20,012 nt of DNA from Pseudomonadota bacterium (GTDB lineage: Bacteria; Pseudomonadota; Alphaproteobacteria; Azospirillales; Azospirillaceae). This document shows, piece by piece, positions 1-6,653 of this stretch. The notes under the pieces were generated by a model, which did no database searches, was not told the origin of the DNA, and worked only from the letters and a program-made list of their open reading frames with translations. A program made the position numbers and the translations under genes. The stretch lies in assembly GCA_023416455.1 (NCBI GenBank), contig JAEZHQ010000171.1:1-20012 (forward strand), read 5' to 3'. Positions within the stretch are counted from its first letter, which is position 1, and each line of letters begins with the position of its first letter.

Positions 1-205
1 TCTGCTCGGCAAAGCGTTCCGCCTGGGCCAGCGCCAGCTTGCGGTCATAGGCGCCGTTGGCGTCCACATAGAGGTCGGTGGCGGGGCCGAGCGCCCGGCG
101 CGCCAGCGCCACGCGCGCCACGTCGCGCGCCACGTCGCGGCCGATCTTCATCTTGACCGCGGGCAGCCCGTCCCGCGCCCAGCCGGTGAGCTGTTCGATC
201 AGGCG
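1..205. repeat. Left arm of terminal inverted repeat
   Basis: Positions 1-205 are the reverse complement of 19808-20012 with four mismatches, at 128, 132, 166 and 178. Positions 1-127 are identical to the reverse complement of 19886-20012. The repeat lies inside the MR/MLE coding sequence and reaches the last base of the window at both ends. It therefore continues beyond the window or marks an assembly junction. Confidence 0.97.
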
Positions 206-640
206 TTCGTCGGAATAGGAGGTGAAACCCCCGCTGCCGTAGGCCGGCGTGCCGTCGCGGGCGCGGCCCAGCAGGTCGGCGACGGAACGGCCGAGCAGCC
301 GGCCTTTCAGGTCCCACAGGGCCGCGTCCACGGCCGACACCGCCATGGCCGCGATGCCCGGCCGGCCCAGGTTGCGCACGGCTTGGGTCATGGCGATCCA
401 GGCGCGGTTGGTGTCGAATGCGTCGAGGCCGCGCAGGCGTTGCGCCAGCGTCCCGGCGATCAGCCGCGCCGTGGCCTCGTCCGCATAGCCGTAGCCGAGC
501 CCCGTCCGCCCGCCGCCCTCCACTGTGACGACGACGAGCGTCGTGTGGTCCCAGTCGAGCGTGCCGTCGGCTTCGGGCTGGTCGGTCGGGATGCGGTACG
601 TCTCGGCGCCGATCCGGCCGATGGGTGCTTCCGGGTGCAT
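1..640 (-). CDS. Mandelate racemase/muconate lactonizing enzyme family protein, 3' end outside window
   Basis: This is an enolase-superfamily enzyme, which abstracts a proton alpha to a carboxylate using a Mg-bound active site. The substrate cannot be told from this fragment. The first 213 codons are present and the frame is open at the window edge; the family is usually 350-400 residues. The capping domain occupies roughly residues 8-125. The barrel begins after the motif DGTPAYGSGGF (129-139). The K163-M-K165 motif is the family's K-x-K, whose second lysine is the usual general base. D193 in YVDANGAYD matches the first metal ligand. The remaining two metal ligands and the catalytic His/Asp or Lys lie outside the window. 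The ATG at 640 is preceded by the purine-rich GGAAGGGGG. The frame has good codon structure and no stops. A broken paralogue lies inverted at the right end of the window. Confidence 0.88.
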   Translation of the reverse strand, partial: MHPEAPIGRIGAETYRIPTDQPEADGTLDWDHTTLVVVTVEGGGRTGLGYGYADEATARLIAGTLAQRLRGLDAFDTNRAWIAMTQAVRNLGRPGIAAMAVSAVDAALWDLKGRLLGRSVADLLGRARDGTPAYGSGGFTSYSDERLIEQLTGWARDGLPAVKMKIGRDVARDVARVALARRALGPATDLYVDANGAYDRKLALAQAERFAEQ

Positions 641-956
641 GGTCCACCCCCTTCCAGGATCGTGCGATCCATGACAGGCCAACTCCCCGGCGGCACCTCG
701 GTTCCACTATGGTCAGTGCCGCTCAAGGCGATGAAAAAGCGCATGCAGGGTGCAGCATGGGCCGGGGCGGAAAGACCCGCCTTGCATGGTGCCATGCGTC
801 CTCCTTCCAGCCGCAAATGTGTCCGGCAACGGGAAACCGGCTCACCTCGGTCCGGGGATCACGCCTTGACGGACAGTTGCGATGCGACGTCCCCCTCCGT
901 GCCAATGAAGGTGGGACACCCGCCTCCCTGAAGTTTAAGCTCGAGGGCGTAGGAAA
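641..956. other. Non-coding stretch between the MR/MLE gene and the transposase remnants
   Basis: I see no credible gene in these 316 bases. The short open frames here lack ribosome binding sites and recognisable protein sequence. The part nearest 640 is the upstream region of the MR/MLE gene. Its first 50-80 bases resemble the region just before the right-hand MR/MLE remnant (about 19537-19600), including a shared gttggcc, so the duplication included some upstream DNA. A short stem, ggcgg/ccgcc, is present near 766-780. No convincing sigma-70 promoter was found. Confidence 0.6.
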
Positions 957-990
957 CTCATTGCGTGGTCATGCCCGACAAGACGCCCTG
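957..990 (+). repeat. Inverted partial copy of the transposase OrfA start region
   Basis: The plus strand here reads ctcattgcgtggtc, then ATG CCC GAC AAG ACG CCC, then a stop (TGA, 989-991). The same 34 bases, with one substitution and a possible one-base length difference near the end, occur in opposite orientation at 1719-1752, where they form the start of the OrfA remnant (MPNKTP). This is therefore a second fragment of the same element facing the other way. The two arms bracket the vapBC remnant. They may also include element-end sequence, but I cannot tell where the original element ended. Confidence 0.75.
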
Positions 991-1082
991 AACCGCTCCG
1001 GGTGAACCGCGCCGAGTTTTTTGGGAAGCCCGATTGACTGAGTTGCGCCCATTGGCGCGCCCCCACGCCGCGTATCCCCGTC
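991..1082. other. Non-coding spacer downstream of the vapC remnant
   Basis: No gene is visible. A T-run (ttttt) at 1016-1022 is not preceded by a stable stem on the plus strand, and on the minus strand it would be an A-run, so it is not called a terminator. A 5-bp stem gcgcc/ggcgc lies near 1045-1060. Confidence 0.5.
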
Positions 1083-1327
1083 CTATTGCGTATCGGGCGT
1101 GACCAGAACGACCGAAGGGACGTGGGTGCGGTAGCGTTTGACGTCGCGGGTCAGCAGCGACAGGCCGAGAACGGCGGCGTGGGCGCCGATAAGGAAATCC
1201 GGGAGCACGCCCATACGGGCACCGCCGGCCACCCGGTAGCGGCGTCCAGCTGCCGGATCGACCAATCCGCCCGGACCGGATCGTCCGTGGCGACGTCGAG
1301 GAGCACGTTGGTGTCGATCAAGGTCAT
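1083..1327 (-). pseudogene. VapC-type PIN-domain toxin with internal deletion and frameshift
   Basis: PIN-domain toxins are Mg-dependent ribonucleases of about 130-140 residues. The start at 1327 gives MTLIDTNVLLDVATDDPVRADW, with the hallmark Asp5 of the DTN motif. After LDAA, near 1236-1244, the reading frame changes. The remaining C-terminal PIN sequence (MGVLPDFLIGAHAAV...LLTRDVKRY...) is in another frame and ends at the TAG at 1083-1085. Only about 80 codons' worth of sequence remains, so roughly 50-60 central residues are missing, including the conserved catalytic Glu. I judge it inactive. Its ATG overlaps the stop of the upstream antitoxin remnant as ATGA, which preserves the original vapBC coupling. 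The split frame and short length come directly from the sequence; the family assignment rests on the two conserved PIN ends. Confidence 0.8.
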
Positions 1328-1383
1328 GCGCGGATCGGTTTGGGAATGGTGACCTGTCCCTTGGTGGTGAGGGTCGTGGCCAT
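1324..1383 (-). pseudogene. VapB/AbrB-type antitoxin, truncated to the first 19 codons
   Basis: The frame reads MATTLTTKGQVTIPKPIRA and then stops. The TKGQVTIPKPIR motif is the start of the SpoVT/AbrB swapped-hairpin DNA-binding domain of VapB/MazE-like antitoxins, which normally run to about 75-85 residues. The rest of the domain and the toxin-binding tail are missing, yet the terminal ATGA overlap with vapC is intact, so an internal deletion removed the middle of the gene. An in-frame ATG at 1395 would add four residues. This remnant could not neutralise a toxin. Since the toxin is also broken, the pair looks like a dead module. Confidence 0.8.
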
Positions 1384-1443
1384 GGCCGCCGGCATGGGGT
1401 AGCGCCCAATGGACCAGCGGCGTTGCCACATCGACCGACAATC

Positions 1444-1470
1444 CCGGTCAGCACCGCCCCCGCTGACCGG
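1444..1470. repeat. Perfect 9-bp hairpin
   Basis: CCGGTCAGC at 1444-1452 pairs with GCTGACCGG at 1462-1470 around a 9-base loop. There is no T-run on either side, so it does not look like an intrinsic terminator. It lies between the transposase and vapB remnants and may be an element end or a regulator site. Its role is unknown. Confidence 0.7.
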
Positions 1471-1559
1471 CGAGCCGGGTCAAGGTGCCCCGCCGTGGCA
1501 CGGTTGTCCGGCCGGGTGATCGCGACCGTCCCGTCCTCATCGAAGCGCTCGAAGTGTCC

Positions 1560-1738
1560 GCCGCCCGATCCGTTTCGGCCGGGATGCGCAGCATCTCCGC
1601 CGCCGTGAAGGTCCGGCGTTTCGGACGGGGCGACAGTTCCGGCGAGACGGCCGCAGGCGCAGCAACAACCCGCGGCTTCTCACCGATGTCAGGGACGGCG
1701 CCAGCTCCGGCGGCTGGCAAGGGCGTCTTGTTGGGCAT
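1560..1738 (-). pseudogene. Transposase OrfA (IS3-type helix-turn-helix) N-terminal remnant
   Basis: From the ATG at 1738 the frame reads MPNKTPLPAA and, about 40 residues later, PKRRTFTAAEMLRIPAETDRAAD. That matches the start of the helix-turn-helix domain in a common IS3-group OrfA (pattern RRxFTxxxKLRIL). Similarity ends near 1560. The frame continues to 1448 without recognisable sequence, and no OrfB (DDE integrase) is present. This is a truncated relic. It begins 25 bases past the coxD stop, so it seems to have replaced whatever originally followed the oxidase operon, including any terminator. A GTG at 1756 is a weaker alternative start. Nothing between 1384 and 1560 could be identified. 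Confidence 0.65.
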
Positions 1739-1752
1739 GACCACGCAATGAG
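1719..1752 (-). repeat. Right arm of the OrfA-start inverted repeat
   Basis: This is the reverse-complement partner of 957-990. It spans the sequence just before the OrfA ATG and its first codons. One substitution and a possible one-base length difference near the inner end separate the two arms. Confidence 0.75.
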
Positions 1753-1762
1753 GCACCGCGGT

Positions 1763-2104
1763 TCAGAAACGCCCTTCCCGCCCTGTGGGCACGACCAAGC
1801 CGCCCGTCGCCGTGTCGTTGCGAGTCAGGTAGTCGGTCGCGGCAAGAGAGAACAGAATGCCCAGCCAGAACAGGCCGGCGGCTGCCGCGACCCGGGTTGG
1901 AAGCGGGCTACGGAAGAGCTTCATGAAGGTGGTGACAACCAGGGCAGCCTTCACCGCGGCAATCCCCAGTGCGACAACGACGTTGAACGTCCCCAGCGGC
2001 ACGTAGGCCAGCCCCAGTGTGAGGGCGGCCAGCGCCAGCAGCGCCAACCAGGTCAGCACCAGCGGCTGCGGGGGCCGGCCCAATCCCGAGTCCGCATCCC
2101 TCAT
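1763..2104 (-). CDS. coxD: Cytochrome c oxidase subunit IV (CyoD/CtaF-like), caa3-type
   Basis: The product is a 113-residue small membrane subunit of a heme-copper oxidase. It has three hydrophobic segments, about 15-37, 42-63 and 72-90. The middle one (GTFNVVVALGIAAVKAALVVTTFMKL) carries the conserved Asn, Ala-Val-Lys and Thr-Phe-Met-Lys pattern of the prokaryotic subunit IV family. These subunits stabilise the oxidase core and carry no cofactor. The ATG at 2104 overlaps the coxC stop as ATGA, which fixes the start and implies translational coupling. It is the last gene of the operon. About 25 bases beyond its stop the sequence turns into a transposase remnant, and no terminator is visible. 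Confidence 0.9.
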   Translation of the reverse strand: MRDADSGLGRPPQPLVLTWLALLALAALTLGLAYVPLGTFNVVVALGIAAVKAALVVTTFMKLFRSPLPTRVAAAAGLFWLGILFSLAATDYLTRNDTATGGLVVPTGREGRF

Positions 2105-2760
2105 GGGCCGCTCCTCCCCATCAAGTAGATCAGCGCGTACAGGAAAATCCACACGAGGTCTACGAAGTGCCAATAGAGGCCAGTGACCTCCACCGGCGTG
2201 TAATAGCGTGCGGAAAAGGCATTCCTCCAGGCCCGCACCGCCATCACGGCGACCAGCCCGATCCCGATGGTGACGTGCAGGCCGTGCACCCCGGTCAGCA
2301 TGAAATAGAGAAAGTAGAACAGCGCCACGGCGTGGGCGTTCGGGCCGTCCTTGTGGAAATTCAGGCCGGGAACCAGCCCCTCCTCCCACTCCTTGTAGTA
2401 TTCCAACCCCTTCAGCCCGAGGAACAGCAGACCGAGCAGAGCCGTGGCGCCCAACAGCAGCGTCATCGCCCGCCGCCGGTCGCGCTCCGCCGCGTGGACC
2501 GCCCAGGCCATGGTGAAGCTGCTGGTCAGCAGCACCACCGTGTTGATCGTACCGATCACCACCTTGGTCTCCCGCCCGGCCTCGGCAAAGCCCTGCGGGA
2601 AGGTGGCGCGGCCGTAAGTGTAGGCGAACAGCATGCCGCCGAAGAACAGCACCTCCGTCGCCAGGAAGACCCACATGCCGAAGACGGCCACGTCCGCCTG
2701 CTGGCGGGCGGTGGCGTATTGCGGTTCCAGATGCCGGCGGTCCAGCGGGGTCTCAGACAT
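2101..2760 (-). CDS. coxC: Cytochrome c oxidase subunit III
   Basis: The product is a 219-residue heme-copper oxidase subunit III with five predicted membrane helices, the short form lacking the first two helices of mitochondrial COX3. Typical motifs are visible: FLATEVLFFGGMLFAY around residues 32-47 with conserved Glu36, the HGLHVTIG motif in the middle of the chain, and WHFVDLVWIFLYALIYL near the C-terminus. The subunit has no redox centre but supports proton uptake and stability of subunit I. The ATG at 2760 lies inside the last codons of coxA (8-base overlap), and its stop overlaps coxD. The identification is secure from the motifs and operon position. Confidence 0.95.
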   Translation of the reverse strand: MSETPLDRRHLEPQYATARQQADVAVFGMWVFLATEVLFFGGMLFAYTYGRATFPQGFAEAGRETKVVIGTINTVVLLTSSFTMAWAVHAAERDRRRAMTLLLGATALLGLLFLGLKGLEYYKEWEEGLVPGLNFHKDGPNAHAVALFYFLYFMLTGVHGLHVTIGIGLVAVMAVRAWRNAFSARYYTPVEVTGLYWHFVDLVWIFLYALIYLMGRSGP

Positions 2761-4396
2761 CCTGCGGCTCCGGTTCGGGGTGGTACTGGTAAGGCGGCCG
2801 GGTGACGGTCGGCGTCACGTCGAAATTGTGTGGCGGCGGCGGGGAGGTGGTCCGCCACTCCAGCCCGGTCGCCGCCCAGGGATTGGCCCCCGCCCTCGGA
2901 CCCCGCCGCAGCGACCAGCCGAGGTAGAACAGCGGCAGCACATAGCCGACCGCCAGGATCGAGGCGCCGGCCGACGACAGCACGTTCCAGATCTGGAACT
3001 CCGGCGGGTAGGCGACGTAGCGCCGCTGCATGCCGAGATAGCCCAGGATGAACTGCGGGAAGAAGGTCAGATTGAAGCCGAAGAAGATCAGGATGGCGGC
3101 GATGCGCGCCCACCATTCCGGGTACAGCCGCCCGGTGATCTTCGGCCACCAGTAATGCAAGCCGCCGAAATAGGCGCTGACCATGCCGCCGACCATGATG
3201 TAGTGGAAATGCGCCACGACGAAGTAGGTGTCGGTGACGTGCACGTCGAAAGCGAGGTTGGCGACGAACAGCCCGGTCAGCCCCCCGATGGTGAACAGCC
3301 CGATGAAGCCCAGCGCGTAGAGCATCGGCGCGTCGAAGCTGATCCAGCCCTTGTGCAGCGTGGCCGTCCAGTTGAACACCTTGATGGCCGACGGCACGGC
3401 GATGATGTAGCTGAGCAGCGAGAAGACCAGCCCGGCGTAGAGCGACATGCCGGCCACGAACATATGGTGGGCCCAGACGAAGAAGCCGATGCCGGCAATG
3501 GCGATGCTGGACCAGACCACGAACTTGTAGCCGAACAGCGGCTTGCGGGCGAAGCAGGGCACGATCTCGCTGATCACGCCGAAGCCCGGCAGGATCATGA
3601 TGTAGACTGCGGGGTGGCTGTAGAACCAGAACAGATGCTGGAACAGCAGCGGGTCGCCGCCCAGCGCCGGATCGAAGATGCCGACGCGCAGCAGCCGCTC
3701 CACCGCCACCAGCGCAAGCGTGATCGCCAGAACCGGTGTGGCCAGCACGAGGATCAGCGCGGTGGCGTAGTTCGACCAGCAGAAGACCGGCAGCCGGTAC
3801 CAGGTCAACCCCGGCGCGCGCAGCCGGTGGATGGTGACGATGAAGTTCAGCCCGGTCAGGATCGATGAAAACCCCGACACGAACACCGCTGCGAGCACCA
3901 GCACGACGTAGCTGTTGGAATACATCGACGAAAAGGGCGTGTAGAAGGTCCAGCCCGTATCCACTCCACCGGCGAAGATGGCGACCAGCCCCAGCGTGCC
4001 TGCGGTCACGAACAGGTACCAGCTGAGCAGGTTCAGGCGCGGAAAGGCCATGTCCTTCGCCCCGATCATCAGCGGGATCAGGAAGTTGCCGAGCGTCGTG
4101 GGAATGGACGGGATCAGGAAGAACCACACCATGACGATGCCGTGCATCGTGAACAGCCGGTTGTAGATGTCCGGCTGGAACAGCCCTGACGGCGTTACGA
4201 GGTTGAGGCGGATCAGCGTCGCCGCCGCCCCGCCCACGAAGAAGAACAGGGTGATGGAGATGGTGTAGAGGATGGCGATCCGCTTGTGGTCCTTGGTCAG
4301 GAGCCAGGAGCGCAGCGTGAAGCCCTCCGCCGTCAGATAGCTGGCCTGGGCGCGGGCGGGCTCGTCCGCCTTTCCGGTGACGGTCGCGGCGGTCAT
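2753..4396 (-). CDS. coxA: Cytochrome c oxidase subunit I, A2-type (YSHPxV) caa3 oxidase
   Basis: This is the 547-residue catalytic subunit of a proton-pumping oxygen reductase with twelve membrane helices. Visible ligands are His85 and His398 for the low-spin heme, His396 for the high-spin heme, and His261, His310 and His311 for CuB. Tyr265 is placed for the His-Tyr crosslink in HPxxY. The D-channel entry Asp115 (MIGAKDMAFPRLN) and K-channel Lys339 (AIKVFNW) are present. In helix VI the usual Glu of GHPEV is absent; the sequence is YSHPAV, the Tyr-Ser signature of A2 oxidases. The ATG at 4396 overlaps the coxB stop as ATGA. The same frame stays open upstream to 5896, but that extension merely shadows coxB and the SCO gene. 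The C-terminal tail of about 45 residues is proline-rich. Confidence 0.97.
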   Translation of the reverse strand: MTAATVTGKADEPARAQASYLTAEGFTLRSWLLTKDHKRIAILYTISITLFFFVGGAAATLIRLNLVTPSGLFQPDIYNRLFTMHGIVMVWFFLIPSIPTTLGNFLIPLMIGAKDMAFPRLNLLSWYLFVTAGTLGLVAIFAGGVDTGWTFYTPFSSMYSNSYVVLVLAAVFVSGFSSILTGLNFIVTIHRLRAPGLTWYRLPVFCWSNYATALILVLATPVLAITLALVAVERLLRVGIFDPALGGDPLLFQHLFWFYSHPAVYIMILPGFGVISEIVPCFARKPLFGYKFVVWSSIAIAGIGFFVWAHHMFVAGMSLYAGLVFSLLSYIIAVPSAIKVFNWTATLHKGWISFDAPMLYALGFIGLFTIGGLTGLFVANLAFDVHVTDTYFVVAHFHYIMVGGMVSAYFGGLHYWWPKITGRLYPEWWARIAAILIFFGFNLTFFPQFILGYLGMQRRYVAYPPEFQIWNVLSSAGASILAVGYVLPLFYLGWSLRRGPRAGANPWAATGLEWRTTSPPPPHNFDVTPTVTRPPYQYHPEPEPQDV

Positions 4397-5340
4397 CGGG
4401 CGGGCCTCTTCACGGTTCCGAGCGATTTGATGTAGGCGACGAGCTTCAGCAGGTCGTCCTCGCCGATCTGCCCGGCGAAGGAAGGCATGACCGCCGGATA
4501 GCCGGCCGCCACCTGCGCCTTGGGCATGAGGATGGAATCGCGGATGTAGCGATCGTCGGCGATCACCGTTCCTCCGCTCGCCAGCGGCACCGGGCGACCG
4601 AACAGCCCTTCCAGGGGCGGCGCGTGCACCGTGCTGGCGGCACCATGGCAGCCACTGCAGCCGTATTGGCGGAACAGCGCGGCTCCCTCCTGAGCCAGCG
4701 TCTCTCCGCTGCCCTGCCCGTCCAGCCAGCGCTGGAAGTCCCCGGTCTCCATCACCGTGACGGTGCCGCCCATGTGGGAGTGCTCCGTGCCGCAAAACTC
4801 GGCGCAGAACAGGTGGTACTCGCCGACCTCGGTCGGGATGAACCACAGGACCTCGTAGCGGCCGGGCACCGCGTCCTGCCGGATGCGGAAGGCGGGGATG
4901 GCGAAGTCGTGGATCACGTCCTCCGACGACAGGACCAGCCGCACCGGCCGCCCGACCGGCACGTGCAAGGCGTCGATCTCCTTTTGGCCGCCGGGATGCT
5001 CGACCTTCCACATCCACTGTTTGCCGACGACATAGATGTCTGTGGCATCGGCCGGCGGATGGTGCAGCGCGATGTAGAGGTTGGCGCCCCAGGCATAGAG
5101 CCCCAGGAAGAGAACGAAGGTTGCCGCCGTCCAGGCGACCTCCACCCGCCAGGTCTTGCGCATCCGGTTGCCGCGCTCGGCGCTGCTGCCCTTCCGGTAG
5201 CGCACGCAAAAGGCTATCATCAGCCCGAAGACCAGCAACAGGATGAAGACGCTGGTCGCGACCAGCGCGGCGAACAGCCAGTTCATCTCGCCCGCGTGGG
5301 CCGAGGCGGTGGCCGGCAGGAACGGGACGCTTCCTTCCAT
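4393..5340 (-). CDS. coxB: Cytochrome c oxidase subunit II with fused cytochrome c domain (caa3)
   Basis: This 315-residue subunit accepts electrons and passes them to CuA. Two membrane helices (about 20-46 and 68-92) anchor it. The cupredoxin domain carries the CuA ligands His144, Cys179, Cys183, His187 and Met190, with Glu181 between the cysteines. A C-terminal class I cytochrome c domain follows, with Cys228-Ser-Gly-Cys231-His232 and probable axial Met285 in VMPSF. This fusion defines the caa3 form and would let the oxidase take electrons directly from alternative complex III without a soluble cytochrome. Residues 1-18 look like a short leader ending ATASAHA, but no classical signal peptide precedes it. 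The start at 5340 lies 6 bases after the SCO stop, with GGGAGG about 12 bases upstream. Confidence 0.95.
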   Translation of the reverse strand: MEGSVPFLPATASAHAGEMNWLFAALVATSVFILLLVFGLMIAFCVRYRKGSSAERGNRMRKTWRVEVAWTAATFVLFLGLYAWGANLYIALHHPPADATDIYVVGKQWMWKVEHPGGQKEIDALHVPVGRPVRLVLSSEDVIHDFAIPAFRIRQDAVPGRYEVLWFIPTEVGEYHLFCAEFCGTEHSHMGGTVTVMETGDFQRWLDGQGSGETLAQEGAALFRQYGCSGCHGAASTVHAPPLEGLFGRPVPLASGGTVIADDRYIRDSILMPKAQVAAGYPAVMPSFAGQIGEDDLLKLVAYIKSLGTVKRPAR

Positions 5341-5346
5341 GGCCGA

Positions 5347-6141
5347 TCACAGCCTCCCCGCCGGGCGCGCCGCCCGCAGGATCACGAGGCCGAGCCCCAC
5401 CATCGACAGCGCGCCAACCCCCTTCATCAGATACGCAACGGACAGGCTGTATTTCCCCTGCACCGGATCGTAGGCGTAGCAGAGCAGCAGCAGATGGTCG
5501 GCGACCGACGCGACCGCCCCCGTCGACGCTTCCACAAGCCCCAGCCGCACATCCATCGGATCGTAGCCGACGCCAAGGATGTAGCGCGACACCACCCCGT
5601 CCGGCGTCAGCAGCACCACGCCGGCGGGATGCGCGAACTGCCCGATCGCCGGGTCGAAGCGGAAGGAAAAGCCCACGGCGTCGGCGAGGCGGCGCACCGA
5701 CGCCTCTTCCCCCGTCAGGAAATGCACCGCGCCGGCGAAGGCCGGGTCGCGGTCGAAGTGCCTGGCCTTCAGCGCCGCCGCGTCGGCGGACGTCTCCGCC
5801 GGGTCGATGCTGATGGCCAGCACGCCGTAATCGCGTCCCGGCGTCAGCGGAACCTTGGCGAGCGCCCCCGCCAGGTCGCCCAGCACCACCCCGCACAGGG
5901 TCGTGCAGTGGAAATAATCGAACACCAGCACCAGCGGCGTGTTCGCCCCGAACAGGTCGCCGGTCCGCACCGCCCGGCCCTGCTCGTCCATCAGCACCAC
6001 GTCCGCGGGCAGGTGGGCTCCGGGATGCTGCGCGAAGGCCAGATCGCCAAAGGACGAGGGCAGCAGCGTCGACGGCGCGGCCTGCGCCGCCCCGGCCAGC
6101 AGCGTCGCGAAGGCAGCAAGCGTTCGGAACAGCGTCCTCAT
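5347..6141 (-). CDS. SCO1/SenC-type copper chaperone with C-terminal membrane helix
   Basis: SCO proteins are thioredoxin-fold chaperones that deliver copper to, or reduce, the CuA site of subunit II. The 264-residue product has a Sec-type signal sequence (hydrophobic 4-20, cleavage near AQAAP). It has the copper-binding Cys79-Thr-Thr-Leu-Cys83 motif (FDYFHCTTLC) and the distant His171 (FAHPAGVVLLTPDG). A C-terminal hydrophobic helix runs at about 238-256, followed by basic residues, so the domain is probably tethered on the periplasmic side by its C-terminus. The ATG at 6141 overlaps the upstream stop as ATGA and is preceded by GGGGAGGGG. It sits directly before coxB, consistent with CuA assembly of this oxidase. 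Confidence 0.92.
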   Translation of the reverse strand: MRTLFRTLAAFATLLAGAAQAAPSTLLPSSFGDLAFAQHPGAHLPADVVLMDEQGRAVRTGDLFGANTPLVLVFDYFHCTTLCGVVLGDLAGALAKVPLTPGRDYGVLAISIDPAETSADAAALKARHFDRDPAFAGAVHFLTGEEASVRRLADAVGFSFRFDPAIGQFAHPAGVVLLTPDGVVSRYILGVGYDPMDVRLGLVEASTGAVASVADHLLLLCYAYDPVQGKYSLSVAYLMKGVGALSMVGLGLVILRAARPAGRL

Positions 6142-6653
6142 CGCCCCTCCCCTGGCCAATCGGTTATGGGCCAATCGGATATGGGCCAATCGGGAATGCC
6201 GCGCTCGGCGAGGCGGCGCATGGCGTCGTCGATGGGCACACGCGCGATGCCAGCCCGCTGGTCGACCCAGCCGTAGCTGTGCAGGCGCCTTTCCGCCTCC
6301 GCGCGGTAGGCGCGCATGTCGGTCACCGGTGAGATCTGGAGCCGCGGCTCCGGCATCGGCGTCGCGAGCTGCTTCGGCTGGTCCTGCACCGCGTGCGGGA
6401 AGATCAGCCTCAGCGTGACGACCACCACGACGATCAGCGACACGGCGATCCCGGCCAGCAGACCGATGACCCAGAGCGGCGCGTCGGACGTCTCCACCCG
6501 CGTGCCGGGGTTGCGCGGCTCCTCCGGCGGGGGGCGGTGGCCGCCCCGACGCCGCGCCGTCAACCGCCACGCGCCGAACAGCAGGGCTGCAGCCTGCCCA
6601 GCAAGGCGCTTGGCCGGTCCCGGCGGCCGACCGATGCGGGCCACATCATCCAT
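6138..6653 (-). CDS. Single-pass membrane protein of unknown function in ACIII-caa3 cluster
   Basis: The product has 171 residues. A basic, proline-rich N-terminus (1-57) precedes one strong membrane helix (about 59-85, WVIGLLAGIAVSLIVVVVV). After that comes a soluble segment with the pattern PEPRLQ (101-106), a short amphipathic helix, YGWVDQRAGIARVPIDDAM (127-145) and a C-terminal tail. From memory, this YGWVD..AGI.R.PI..AM..L..RG pattern recurs in small proteins of alternative complex III/caa3 clusters. I know no established gene name or function, and a structural or assembly role is only inferred. The ATG at 6653 overlaps the actF stop by eight bases, and its own stop overlaps the SCO gene. 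The last residues are a triple DWP repeat encoded by a 15-bp tandem repeat. Confidence 0.8.
   Translation of the reverse strand: MDDVARIGRPPGPAKRLAGQAAALLFGAWRLTARRRGGHRPPPEEPRNPGTRVETSDAPLWVIGLLAGIAVSLIVVVVVTLRLIFPHAVQDQPKQLATPMPEPRLQISPVTDMRAYRAEAERRLHSYGWVDQRAGIARVPIDDAMRRLAERGIPDWPISDWPITDWPGEGR
6154..6195. repeat. 15-bp tandem repeat, about 2.8 units, at the end of a gene
   Basis: Units ggccaatcggttatg (6154-6168), ggccaatcggatatg (6169-6183) and the partial ggccaatcggga (6184-6195) follow each other directly. On the coding strand they give DWP-I-S-DWP-I-T-DWP at the C-terminus of the 171-residue protein. The period is a whole number of codons, so changes in copy number would keep the frame. 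Confidence 0.9.

Noticed and set aside
45..707. 220-codon minus-strand frame at the left end
   Set aside because: It is a different frame from the MR/MLE gene. Its product is Arg/Gly/Pro-rich with no domain, while the overlapping frame from 640 carries the family motifs.
1010..1025. T-run near 1016 as an intrinsic terminator
   Set aside because: No stable stem precedes it on the plus strand, and no plus-strand gene ends there. On the minus strand it is an A-run.
4397..5896. 500-codon upstream extension of the coxA frame
   Set aside because: The extension is another frame through coxB and the SCO gene. The coxA start at 4396 is fixed by its ATGA overlap with coxB.
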